Shown here: positions 56,623 to 64,000 of the stretch, piece after piece
Numbering within the stretch: the stretch's first letter is position 1
How the letters are laid out: the number at the start of each line of letters is the position of its first letter
Assembly: GCA_028284865.1 (NCBI GenBank)
Contig: JANQQV010000007.1
Location: 124,001 to 188,000 of the forward strand
Length of the DNA: 64,000 nucleotides
DNA from: Rhodothermales bacterium
Lineage (GTDB): Bacteria; Bacteroidota; Rhodothermia; Rhodothermales; UBA10348
Direction: 5' to 3'
Made by a program: the position numbers and the translations under genes
The notes under the pieces: generated by a model
The model's input: the letters and a program-made list of their open reading frames with translations, nothing else
Database searches by the model: none
What the model was told of the DNA's origin: nothing

Positions 56623-57125
56623 ACCGAATCCTCACAGCGCTCCTTCTTGCCATACTGGTAGCCGCATGCGGTACACCGCCAGCCGATGAACCTGCTGCCC
56701 CGGCAGAGGATGATGCGCAGCGCGTGAATATTCCCTTCCGCTCGGATGGGACCCTCACTATCAGCAGAGATGATGAGGTCTACCTGACGCTGGACATCGA
56801 GATTGCCGACACGGATTCAACCCGCAACCGTGGTCTGATGCAGCGAGACGGGCTTCCTGAGGATTCTGGCATGTGGTTCATTTTCCCTGAAGAGACCGAG
56901 CAAGGATTCTGGATGGCGAACACACGTATTGCTCTGGATCTGATTTTCGTCCGGTCAGACGGTACCGTTCAGCACATTGCGAAGTATATCCAGCCGATGA
57001 ACACGGACACCGTGCCTTCCAATGGCCCGTCGCAGTACGTTCTCGAGGTAGAAGCGGGATACAGCGATTCGATGGGAATCATCGAAGGCGATGTGATCGC
57101 GTTTGAACGCCACGCGACTGAATAA
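56619..57125 (+). CDS. DUF192 lipoprotein, copy 2
   Basis: 168 residues, overlapping copy 1 by four bases (ATGA). Lipobox 'LVAAC'. It repeats the domain: 'DSTRNRGLMQRDGLPEDSGMW', 'FWMANTRIALDLIFVRSDGTVQHI' and 'QYVLEVEAGYSDSMGI'. A tandem duplication of copy 1 is evident. Function unknown. Confidence 0.88.
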   Translation: MNRILTALLLAILVAACGTPPADEPAAPAEDDAQRVNIPFRSDGTLTISRDDEVYLTLDIEIADTDSTRNRGLMQRDGLPEDSGMWFIFPEETEQGFWMANTRIALDLIFVRSDGTVQHIAKYIQPMNTDTVPSNGPSQYVLEVEAGYSDSMGIIEGDVIAFERHATE

Positions 57126-57171
57126 TCGTGCTCAGCAGGGTAGCGGCCCAGCGGTAGCCAGACACACCGGC

Positions 57172-57522
57172 TCAGAGACCAAAGCTCTCTCCACAGGCAC
57201 AATTGCGAACGGCCTGAGGGTTGTTGAAGTGAAATCCTTTACCCTCGAGACCGTCAGTGAAGTCCAGCGTTGAGCCTGACAGATAGGCCGCGCTTCTTGG
57301 ATCTACGACAATCTGTAGCGCCCCTTTCTCCAGGTGCTGGTCCTCACCGGAAGGACTGGTCTCCCACCCCAAATCGTAGGTCAGCCCCGAGCAACCACCT
57401 GGGACCACCGAGATGCGCAGGAATACCTCCGTTAGATCGACGGATTCCGACTCGGCGGTGTTCAGCAACTGGGAAAGCGCAGCGTCGGTGAAATCAATGA
57501 TCTGTGCAGTGGCCGTTGGCAT
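57172..57522 (-). CDS. Fe-S A-type carrier (SufA/ErpA-like)
   Basis: 116 residues. The three cysteines occur in VVPGGCSGLTYDLGW and 'AVRNCACGESFGL'. It shares the divergent region with sufB, which suggests it serves as the A-type carrier of the SUF system. A second carrier gene lies at 47.3 kb. Confidence 0.9.
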   Translation of the reverse strand: MPTATAQIIDFTDAALSQLLNTAESESVDLTEVFLRISVVPGGCSGLTYDLGWETSPSGEDQHLEKGALQIVVDPRSAAYLSGSTLDFTDGLEGKGFHFNNPQAVRNCACGESFGL

Positions 57523-57827
57523 GAATCAGAGTTCGAAATGAAGCGAAGCCCCCTCATTTAAGAAGGGATCGTGAATCGGCGTGGGGCGTGTCGTCAGAGA
57601 GTAATGATTCGGCTCCGAGGCACACCTAATTGCAGGACGTAATCTTAAAGCGATGGACAGTTCCCCTGCCCTTGCATCGACGTCTGTGAAGACTGGGTCC
57701 ATTCCGTTTCGCTCAGAAACCATTTGACCAGTCGGATATTTGTTTAGATTCAATCCAAATTAGAGTCCTCAACCGGGCCGTATGGCCTTTCAGAGGCACT
57801 TCACCCACCCTATCCGGACCATCATTC
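57523..57827. promoter_or_regulatory. Divergent region between the sufA-like gene and sufB
   Basis: 305 bases, no gene. TTGACC at 57724-57729 with TAGATT at 57745-57750 (15-base gap) is a weak sufB promoter candidate. No clear regulator palindrome was found. Confidence 0.35.
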
Positions 57828-59291
57828 ATGAGTGAAAACGGAACGGAGCTGCTGCACGAAGTAGCCCAGAGTGAATACAAGTACGGGTTCGTCACCAATA
57901 TCGAATCGGACAAGGCGCCAGCCGGTTTGACCGAGGATACCATTCGGTTCATCTCTGCAAAGAAGAACGAGCCGGAATGGATGCTGGAATGGCGGCTGAA
58001 AGCCTATCGGTACTTCGTCAGTCTGCTTGAAGAGAGTGATGACCTTCCGGATTGGGCTCATCTGGATATTCCTCCAATCGACTTCCAGGCCATCTCGTAC
58101 TACGCAGCTCCCAAGCAGAAGCCTGAGTATGAGTCCATGGACGAAGTGGACCCGGAGCTTGTCGAGACCTTCAACAAGTTGGGTATACCGCTTGCCGAAC
58201 AAGAGCGATTGGTCGGAATCGCGGTCGATGTTGTCATGGATTCTGTTTCCGTGACCACGACGTTCAACGAGGAGCTCGACAAGAACGGCATCATCTTCTG
58301 TTCTTTCTCGGACGCTGTGCAGAATCACCCCGAGCTGGTCAAGAAGTATCTCGGCAGCGTAGTGCCGCACACGGACAACTTTTTTGCTGCGCTGAACTCA
58401 GCAGTCTTCTCGGACGGATCGTTCTGCTACATCCCGAAAGGCGTGAAATGCCCGGTCGAGCTCTCCACGTATTTCCGCATCAATGAGGCGGGTACGGGAC
58501 AGTTCGAGCGCACATTGATTGTGGCCGATGAGGACTCCTACGTCTCTTACCTGGAAGGCTGCACGGCCCCTCAGCGAGATGAGAATCAGCTGCACGCCGC
58601 AGTAGTCGAAATCGTCGCCCACGATGACGCCGAGGTCAAGTATTCCACGATCCAGAACTGGTATCCCGGTGACAGCGAAGGCGTTGGTGGGATTTACAAC
58701 TTCGTGACCAAGCGCGGAATCTGCGAAGGCAAGCGGTCCAAGATCTCCTGGACGCAGCTTGAAACAGGTTCTTCCATCACGTGGAAGTACCCATCTTGCA
58801 TCCTGAAGGGTGATGACTCTGTCGGCGAATTCTACTCTGTGGCCTTCACCAAAGGCATGCAGCAGGCCGACACCGGCACGAAAATGATCCACATCGGCAA
58901 GAACACCTCTTCAACTATCATTTCGAAGGGTATCTCCGCCGGAAAAAGCCAGAACTCCTACCGGGGTCTGGTCAAGGTCAACCGCGGCGCCGAGAATGCA
59001 CGCAACTTCAGCCAGTGTGACTCCATGTTGCTGGGCGACCGTTGCGGTGCGCACACCTTCCCGTATCTGGAGATCAACAATCCGACGGCCAAGGTTGAAC
59101 ACGAAGCGACCACGTCGAAGATTGGCGAAGACCAGATTTTCTACTGCCTGCAGCGGGGAATCAGCGAACAGGACGCGATCAAGCTGATCGTGAACGGTTT
59201 CGCTAAGGAAATCCTGGCGATGCTCCCCATGGAGTTCGCTGTCGAGGCCCGCAACCTGCTGGCTATTGAACTTGAAGGAAGCGTCGGCTGA
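57828..59291 (+). CDS. sufB: Fe-S assembly scaffold subunit SufB
   Basis: 487 residues, full SufB length. '[21 protein letters not shown]', '[20 protein letters not shown]' (fragments) and '[21 protein letters not shown]' with its cysteines are SufB marks. The SufBC2D complex builds Fe-S clusters in the cytoplasm. First of the sufB-C-D-S-E-T transcript. Confidence 0.96.
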   Translation: MSENGTELLHEVAQSEYKYGFVTNIESDKAPAGLTEDTIRFISAKKNEPEWMLEWRLKAYRYFVSLLEESDDLPDWAHLDIPPIDFQAISYYAAPKQKPEYESMDEVDPELVETFNKLGIPLAEQERLVGIAVDVVMDSVSVTTTFNEELDKNGIIFCSFSDAVQNHPELVKKYLGSVVPHTDNFFAALNSAVFSDGSFCYIPKGVKCPVELSTYFRINEAGTGQFERTLIVADEDSYVSYLEGCTAPQRDENQLHAAVVEIVAHDDAEVKYSTIQNWYPGDSEGVGGIYNFVTKRGICEGKRSKISWTQLETGSSITWKYPSCILKGDDSVGEFYSVAFTKGMQQADTGTKMIHIGKNTSSTIISKGISAGKSQNSYRGLVKVNRGAENARNFSQCDSMLLGDRCGAHTFPYLEINNPTAKVEHEATTSKIGEDQIFYCLQRGISEQDAIKLIVNGFAKEILAMLPMEFAVEARNLLAIELEGSVG

Positions 59292-59338
59292 TCATCTCTG
59301 CCGTCGTCGCCTCACCCACTCCACTGAACGATATCATC

Positions 59339-60103
59339 ATGCTGACGATCAAGAACCTCCACGTCTCCATCGAAGAAGAGGGCACAGAAATCCTCAAGGG
59401 CCTGGACCTGCAGGTCAATGCCGGTGAAGTCCATGCCATCATGGGCCCCAACGGCTCTGGAAAAAGCACCCTCGCCTCGGTCCTGGCCGGTCGTGAAGAC
59501 TACGAAGTCACCGAAGGAAGCGTCGATTTTGACGGTGAAGACCTTCTGGAAATGGAAACGGACGAGCGTGCGCGCGAAGGCCTGTTCCTGGCATTCCAGT
59601 ACCCGGTTGAACTGCCCGGCGTATCCATGTCGAACTTCCTCAAGCAGGCCGTCAACTCGGTTCGTGAGCATCGGGGTGAAGAGCCCCTCTCGGCCGGCGA
59701 CTTCCTGAAGCTGATGAAGGAAAAAGCGGCGTTGGTCCACCTTGACCCCTCACTGAAAGCACGTTCGGTCAACGAAGGCTTTTCCGGTGGTGAAAAGAAG
59801 CGTAACGAGATTTTCCAGTTGGCCATGCTCGATCCCAAGCTGGCCATCCTTGACGAAACGGATTCCGGACTGGATATCGATGCCCTGCGCATTGTAGCCG
59901 ACGGCGTCAACGATCTGCGCGGTCAGAATCGCGCTTTCGTCGTCATCACGCACTATCAGCGTCTGCTCGATTACATCGAACCCGACTACGTCCACGTTCT
60001 GGTCGATGGCAAGATTGTCATGTCCGGTGACAAGGACCTGGCTCTTCAGCTCGAAGAGAAAGGGTACGACTGGATCAAAGCTGAAACCGGTCAGGCCGTC
60101 TGA
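59339..60103 (+). CDS. sufC: SufC ATPase
   Basis: 254 residues. An ABC-type ATPase with Walker A GPNGSGKSTL, a signature 'GFSGGEKKRNEIFQL' and 'LAILDETDSGLDID'. It powers the SufBC2D scaffold. 47 bases after sufB. Confidence 0.96.
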   Translation: MLTIKNLHVSIEEEGTEILKGLDLQVNAGEVHAIMGPNGSGKSTLASVLAGREDYEVTEGSVDFDGEDLLEMETDERAREGLFLAFQYPVELPGVSMSNFLKQAVNSVREHRGEEPLSAGDFLKLMKEKAALVHLDPSLKARSVNEGFSGGEKKRNEIFQLAMLDPKLAILDETDSGLDIDALRIVADGVNDLRGQNRAFVVITHYQRLLDYIEPDYVHVLVDGKIVMSGDKDLALQLEEKGYDWIKAETGQAV

Positions 60104-60144
60104 TTCCGACCGCCTGCAACCACTCAACTGGACCCGAACCGACC

Positions 60145-61431
60145 GTGCAGATCGAACAGAAACTCATAGCAGAAATAAACGCTCGCCTTGAGCGTCAGGA
60201 CGCAAATGGCGGCAATGGATGGGCCTCGGCCCGTCGCCTGGCGGCTGGAGCATTCGAGGAGATGGGACTCCCCTCCCGTCGTTCCGAAGCGTACAAGTAC
60301 ACGCCGATGACGAAGCGCGTGACTGAGGACTTGTCGCTTGAGAACTCGGCTGGTGTCGTCAGCGCAGCTCGTGCATTCGATGCGATCGAGGGGCTGCACC
60401 TCAGCACTACCAACGGCCTGTTGGACTCCGTACCGCAGGATCTTCCTGAGGGCCTGACCATCAGCTCGCTGGTGGACGCGTACGAAGGCAACCGCATCTT
60501 CGTGAACGACCATCTTTCGAGGGCATTCGTAGCCGAACGGGATGCGTTCTCATCACTCGCAGCTGCCGCTGCAGAAGACGGTATCCTCATTCACGTTGCA
60601 GCCAACGTCAAGGTTGAGCAGCCAATCGTGATCCATCACGACAGCGTCTCGGCATCGGGGCTGGTTCAGCCGCGCGTGCTCGTTGTCGCCGACGAAGGCG
60701 CTTCCCTCAAATTGGTCGAGCACTTCGGCAAGGCTGGCGAGAGCTCCGCGTTCGAAAATCGCGTCGCCGAGATGATCGTTGCCAACGGCGGATCCATTGA
60801 CCACGTGCTGGTCTACGAGCGTAGCGAGAATGCCACGTTCGTGAATGGTCTGCATGTCTATCAGGAAGGTTCGAGTCATTACGCCACCAATACCATCACC
60901 TTGGGCGGCGGCATGGTGCGTAACAACTTGCACTTCCTCCCCGACGGCGAAGAGTGCGAGACCCACTTGAACGGTCTGTATATCGCTCGCGGCACGCAGC
61001 ACATCGACAACCACACGTTCGTCGATCACGCCAAGCCCAACTGCGAAAGCAATGAGCTGTTCAAAGGTATTGTCGCTGACAAGGCAACAGGCGTCTTCAA
61101 CGGCAAAATCCTGGTTCGCCAGGATTCCCAGAAGATCAATGCCTACCAGTCATCCAAGAGCATTGTCCTGGATCGGTCGGCCAGCATTTATGCCAAGCCG
61201 GAGCTGGAAATCTACGCTGACGACGTACGATGCAGCCACGGTGCGACCACAGGCGAACTGGACGAAGACGCCATGTTCTACCTCATGGCTCGCGGAATCC
61301 GGCCTGAAAAAGCCCGCTTGATTCTCCTTGAGGCTTTCGCTCGCGACGTCGTCGACCTGGTCGATCAGGAAGCTGTCAAGGAGTACCTTTACACCCGCCT
61401 CCACGATATTCTGGAAGCACACGCATCTTGA
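60145..61431 (+). CDS. sufD: Fe-S assembly scaffold subunit SufD
   Basis: 428 residues from GTG. The SufD beta-helix domain includes 'HIDNHTFVDHAKPNCESNELFKGI' (fragment), 'QKINAYQSSKSIVLD' and 'DDVRCSHGATTGELDEDAMFYL'. It pairs with SufB. 41 bases after sufC. Confidence 0.95.
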   Translation: MQIEQKLIAEINARLERQDANGGNGWASARRLAAGAFEEMGLPSRRSEAYKYTPMTKRVTEDLSLENSAGVVSAARAFDAIEGLHLSTTNGLLDSVPQDLPEGLTISSLVDAYEGNRIFVNDHLSRAFVAERDAFSSLAAAAAEDGILIHVAANVKVEQPIVIHHDSVSASGLVQPRVLVVADEGASLKLVEHFGKAGESSAFENRVAEMIVANGGSIDHVLVYERSENATFVNGLHVYQEGSSHYATNTITLGGGMVRNNLHFLPDGEECETHLNGLYIARGTQHIDNHTFVDHAKPNCESNELFKGIVADKATGVFNGKILVRQDSQKINAYQSSKSIVLDRSASIYAKPELEIYADDVRCSHGATTGELDEDAMFYLMARGIRPEKARLILLEAFARDVVDLVDQEAVKEYLYTRLHDILEAHAS

Positions 61432-61447
61432 TGAGCACGCCTGCTTG

Positions 61448-62698
61448 ATGAGTACGATTGCCACTTCGCCTGATACCCTGTCGACTCCCGATCTGGAATC
61501 CGTCAGAGCGGAGTTTCCGGCCCTCCTGACGGAGGTGCACGGAAAACCTGTGGCCTATTTCGACAATGCAGCAACGGCACAGAAGCCGCAGGCTGTTCTC
61601 GACCGCATGGAGCGCTACTATCGCTCCGAGAATGCCAACGTGCATCGCGGCGTCCACACGATGAGCCAGCTTGCGACGGATGCCTATGAAGGCGCCCGCG
61701 AAACGATGGCGTCCTTCCTTGGCGCCGCTGAAACTCGGGAGATCGTGTTTACTCGCGGCACAACGGAAGCTGTCAACCTAGTTGCGGCTTCGTTTGGAAA
61801 GGATTTTGGCCCCGGGGACGAAATCATTCTCTCGGAGATGGAGCACCACTCGAACATCGTTCCGTGGCAGCTCCTGAGCCAGCGAACGGGTGTTCGTTTG
61901 CGCATCGTGCCGGTGACCGACGATGGCGAACTCGATATCGAAGAGTTTCGCATTCTTCTCTCCGACCGTACGCGACTGGTTGCCCTCGTTCACGTATCCA
62001 ACTCACTGGGAACGATCAATCCGGTCAGGCAGATTATCGCGGACGCACATGGGATGAGCGTACCCGTCCTTCTTGATGGTGCTCAGGCCACGCCTCATGC
62101 ATCTGTCAACGTCCAGGATCTGGATGTTGACTTCTACTGCCTTTCAAGCCACAAGATGTTCGGGCCAACTGGCGTGGGCGTCCTATATGGCAAGGCTGAG
62201 CATCTGGAAGGCATGTCCCCTTGGCAGGGCGGCGGCGACATGATTGAGCGCGTAGACTTTGCTGGCACCACGTTCAACGAGATCCCTCACAAATTTGAAG
62301 CCGGGACGCCGCACATCGCGGGCGTAATCGGAATGGCGGCCGCCGCTGACTACCTCGAAAATCTGGGATGGGACTGGATTGGCCAGCAGGAACAGGATCT
62401 ATTGGACTACGGGACGAAGCTGCTCTCTGCGATACCAGGTCTTCGGATCGTGGGAACCGCTCCGAAAAAGGCTGCTGTGATCTCATTCTTGATGGGCAAC
62501 GCCCATCCGTACGATGTCGGCACAGTACTCGACCGAATGGGCATCGCCGTTCGGACAGGCCACCATTGCACCCAACCGCTCATGAAGCGGTATGGTATCC
62601 CCGGTACGGTTCGCGCCTCATTCGCCTTCTACAACACGCGCGAGGAGATCGACCGGCTCGCCGAGGGACTGGAACGCGCTGCAGGAATGCTGTCATGA
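61448..62698 (+). CDS. sufS: Cysteine desulfurase SufS
   Basis: 416 residues from ATG 61448. 'VAYFDNAATAQKPQAVL', 'MEHHSNIVPWQLL', the PLP lysine in 'CLSSHKMFGPTGVG' and the catalytic cysteine in 'VRTGHHCTQPLMKRYG' mark a group II desulfurase. It releases sulfur from cysteine for SUF. Its stop overlaps sufE by four bases. Confidence 0.95.
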   Translation: MSTIATSPDTLSTPDLESVRAEFPALLTEVHGKPVAYFDNAATAQKPQAVLDRMERYYRSENANVHRGVHTMSQLATDAYEGARETMASFLGAAETREIVFTRGTTEAVNLVAASFGKDFGPGDEIILSEMEHHSNIVPWQLLSQRTGVRLRIVPVTDDGELDIEEFRILLSDRTRLVALVHVSNSLGTINPVRQIIADAHGMSVPVLLDGAQATPHASVNVQDLDVDFYCLSSHKMFGPTGVGVLYGKAEHLEGMSPWQGGGDMIERVDFAGTTFNEIPHKFEAGTPHIAGVIGMAAAADYLENLGWDWIGQQEQDLLDYGTKLLSAIPGLRIVGTAPKKAAVISFLMGNAHPYDVGTVLDRMGIAVRTGHHCTQPLMKRYGIPGTVRASFAFYNTREEIDRLAEGLERAAGMLS

Positions 62699-63123
62699 GT
62701 ATCATCGATCAACGGGCAGCCGACCTGGTGGACGAATTCGGCATGTTTGACGATTGGATGGACCGCTACCAGTATGTCATCGATCTCGGGAAAGAGCTCG
62801 AGCCCATTGACGAATCCTTCCGCTCCGACGACTATCGCATCCATGGATGCCAATCCCAGGTTTGGCTTCAGCCTGGTGAAAACGAGTCCAGTGTCCACTT
62901 CAAAGCAGACTCGGACGCACAGATTACCAAGGGGTTGATCGCCATCCTGTTGCGCGTGGTCAACGATGCGCCGGCCATGGAAGTGGCCTCAACGGACCTC
63001 GCTTTCCTCGATCAACTCGAGCTGAAAGAACACCTGTCTCCTACCCGGAAAAACGGATTGGATGCCATGATCAAGCAGATCCGGCTTTACGCTGGCGCCA
63101 TGGCAGCTCGGTCCGCACAATGA
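62695..63123 (+). CDS. sufE: Sulfur acceptor SufE
   Basis: 142 residues from ATG 62695, overlapping sufS (ATGA). 'FDDWMDRYQYVIDLGKELEP' and 'YRIHGCQSQVWL' carry the sulfur-accepting cysteine. It takes persulfide from SufS and stimulates it. Overlaps the next gene by four bases. Confidence 0.94.
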   Translation: MSIIDQRAADLVDEFGMFDDWMDRYQYVIDLGKELEPIDESFRSDDYRIHGCQSQVWLQPGENESSVHFKADSDAQITKGLIAILLRVVNDAPAMEVASTDLAFLDQLELKEHLSPTRKNGLDAMIKQIRLYAGAMAARSAQ

Positions 63124-63629
63124 TCATGAGCGATAACGAAGAGAAGAACGTGGACGGAGCTTTAGAACAGCCAACCGACGCCTCAGGAGAAGAGATCAAG
63201 CCGCAGAAGGCCGGATCGACCCCTTCAGGGCACGTCGTTCCTGGCGATTCGGCCTTGGCAAGCAAACGGGATGATGGGCTTCCGGAGACCACGGTCAAAG
63301 TGACCCAACCGACGGAGTTCACGGACGAGCAAATCGAAGAAAAGGTCGTCGAAGCCATCAAAACGGTCTACGATCCTGAGATCCCGGTCAACGTCTACGA
63401 CCTTGGCCTGATCTATGGGATCCAAGTGAATCCAGATCGGACGGTATTGGTCACCATGACGCTGACGACACCCAACTGCCCAGCTGCCGGCTTTCTTCCC
63501 GGTCAGGTAGAACAGCGGGTTCGGGTGCTTGATATGGTGACCGAGGCACGAGTGGAGATCACATTCGATCCCCCATTCACGCCCGACATGATGTCCGAAG
63601 AGGCCAAGCTGGAGCTGGGATTCCTGTAA
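63120..63629 (+). CDS. sufT: SufT-like metal-sulfur cluster factor (DUF59/MIP18)
   Basis: 169 residues; ATG 63120 or 63126. A disordered N-terminal 70 residues precede the DUF59 domain 'VVEAIKTVYDPEIPVNVYDLGLIYGI' (fragment), 'MTLTTPNCPAAGFLPGQVE' and 'DPPFTPDMMSEEAKLELG'. It matures Fe-S proteins under high demand. End of the suf transcript. Confidence 0.88.
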   Translation: MIMSDNEEKNVDGALEQPTDASGEEIKPQKAGSTPSGHVVPGDSALASKRDDGLPETTVKVTQPTEFTDEQIEEKVVEAIKTVYDPEIPVNVYDLGLIYGIQVNPDRTVLVTMTLTTPNCPAAGFLPGQVEQRVRVLDMVTEARVEITFDPPFTPDMMSEEAKLELGFL

Positions 63630-63693
63630 GCAATCCCGGCTTCAACCTGCGCATCAGCCCACTGCGAGGCAGCGTCTCATCTTCTGGTTGACG

Positions 63694-64000
63694 CTACTCC
63701 ATGCCTCCTTCGGGAAACACGTATTGCATGGCTGCAAGATGGGCTCCTTGTGGATCTGCAAACATCGTGAATGATCCGACATTCGGTACCTCGATCGAAG
63801 GCGCCGTAATCGTTCCACCATTTGCCGCAATGGCTTCGTTGCACGCGTCCAGGTCGTGGACCGTCACATAGCAGCCCCAGTGCGGAGGCATTTCAGCGGG
63901 GTCGACAGAAAGAACGCCGCCCTGCCCTTCTCCCTCCAACTGGAAGACATGGTAGGGCCCCATGGCCATCTCTTGCAGGTCTATCGTCCAGCCCAGCAAT
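63694..64000 (-). CDS. VOC-family protein, partial (runs off right edge)
   Basis: About 102 C-terminal residues are visible. The frame enters at the window edge as LLGWTIDLQEM, the usual 'F...LLGW' of VOC domains, so the start is beyond the window. 'YVTVHDLDACNEAIAANGG', 'VGSFTMFADPQGAHLAAMQ' match glyoxalase/bleomycin-resistance folds. Substrate unknown. Convergent with the suf operon. Confidence 0.8.
   Translation of the reverse strand, partial: LLGWTIDLQEMAMGPYHVFQLEGEGQGGVLSVDPAEMPPHWGCYVTVHDLDACNEAIAANGGTITAPSIEVPNVGSFTMFADPQGAHLAAMQYVFPEGGME

Overview
The window looks like chromosome from a GC-rich, Gram-negative member of the Bacteroidota/Rhodothermota group, possibly a Rhodothermales-type marine bacterium. 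This is inferred from several traits together: a type IX secretion C-terminal domain on a DUF1501 protein paired with a DUF1800 protein, a NagB/PIG-L fusion, single-chain pyruvate:ferredoxin oxidoreductase beside a dihydroorotate dehydrogenase-like gene, ClpC, a SUF operon, BamA-like barrels and lipoproteins. Species cannot be named from the sequence alone. No rRNA or CRISPR array was seen. One intact tRNA gene, tRNA-Leu(UAA), is present.

Layout. 1-4.5 kb (minus): an envelope operon of a zincin/TolB-propeller/beta-barrel protein, a PQQ-propeller lipoprotein and a partial PEGA-like protein. 4.6-13.3 kb (minus): PTS enzyme I and HPr, polyprenyl synthase, adenylate kinase, a YqjD/YqjE-like membrane pair, LuxC-like acyl-CoA reductase, FluC fluoride channel, thiolase, bacilliredoxin. 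13.6-15.2 kb (plus): greA, preceded by a terminator-like hairpin, and threonine aldolase. 15.2-31.6 kb: NagB/PIG-L fusion, nifJ, DHOD-like protein, gamma-glutamyltransferase, small unknown proteins, an amino-acid permease with EIIA and RCK_C domains, proC, and the DUF1501/DUF1800 pair.

31.7-41.4 kb is a 9.6-kb genomic island inserted in the 3' half of tRNA-Leu. A perfect 57-bp direct repeat marks its ends, and paired GTGTAGTT repeats just inside each end look like integrase arm sites. It is more A+T-rich than its surroundings. It carries a tyrosine integrase, an EVE-HNH modification-dependent restriction enzyme, and a three-gene cluster (isoprenoid-synthase-like protein, one-TM protein, multi-TM protein). 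It also has an operon with a FimB-size recombinase, two tandem paralogous small proteins and a HUH-like protein. The last modules are a methyltransferase plus membrane PLD-like pair and an overlapping pair of a CMP-kinase-like P-loop protein and a helical protein. This is the best place to look for an undescribed defence or mobile-element system.

41.5-50.5 kb (plus): cytidine deaminase, Ca/Na antiporter, VWA protein, M20 amidohydrolase, an A-type Fe-S protein and ClpC with a strong terminator. 50.6-54.2 kb (minus): the etfB-etfA-fixC-fixX electron-bifurcating set. With nifJ it suggests an active low-potential ferredoxin pool. 54.3-57.1 kb (plus): a small OMP, hemW and two tandem DUF192 lipoproteins. 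57.2-63.6 kb: a divergent sufA-like gene and the sufBCDSE-sufT operon. The right edge cuts a VOC-family gene.
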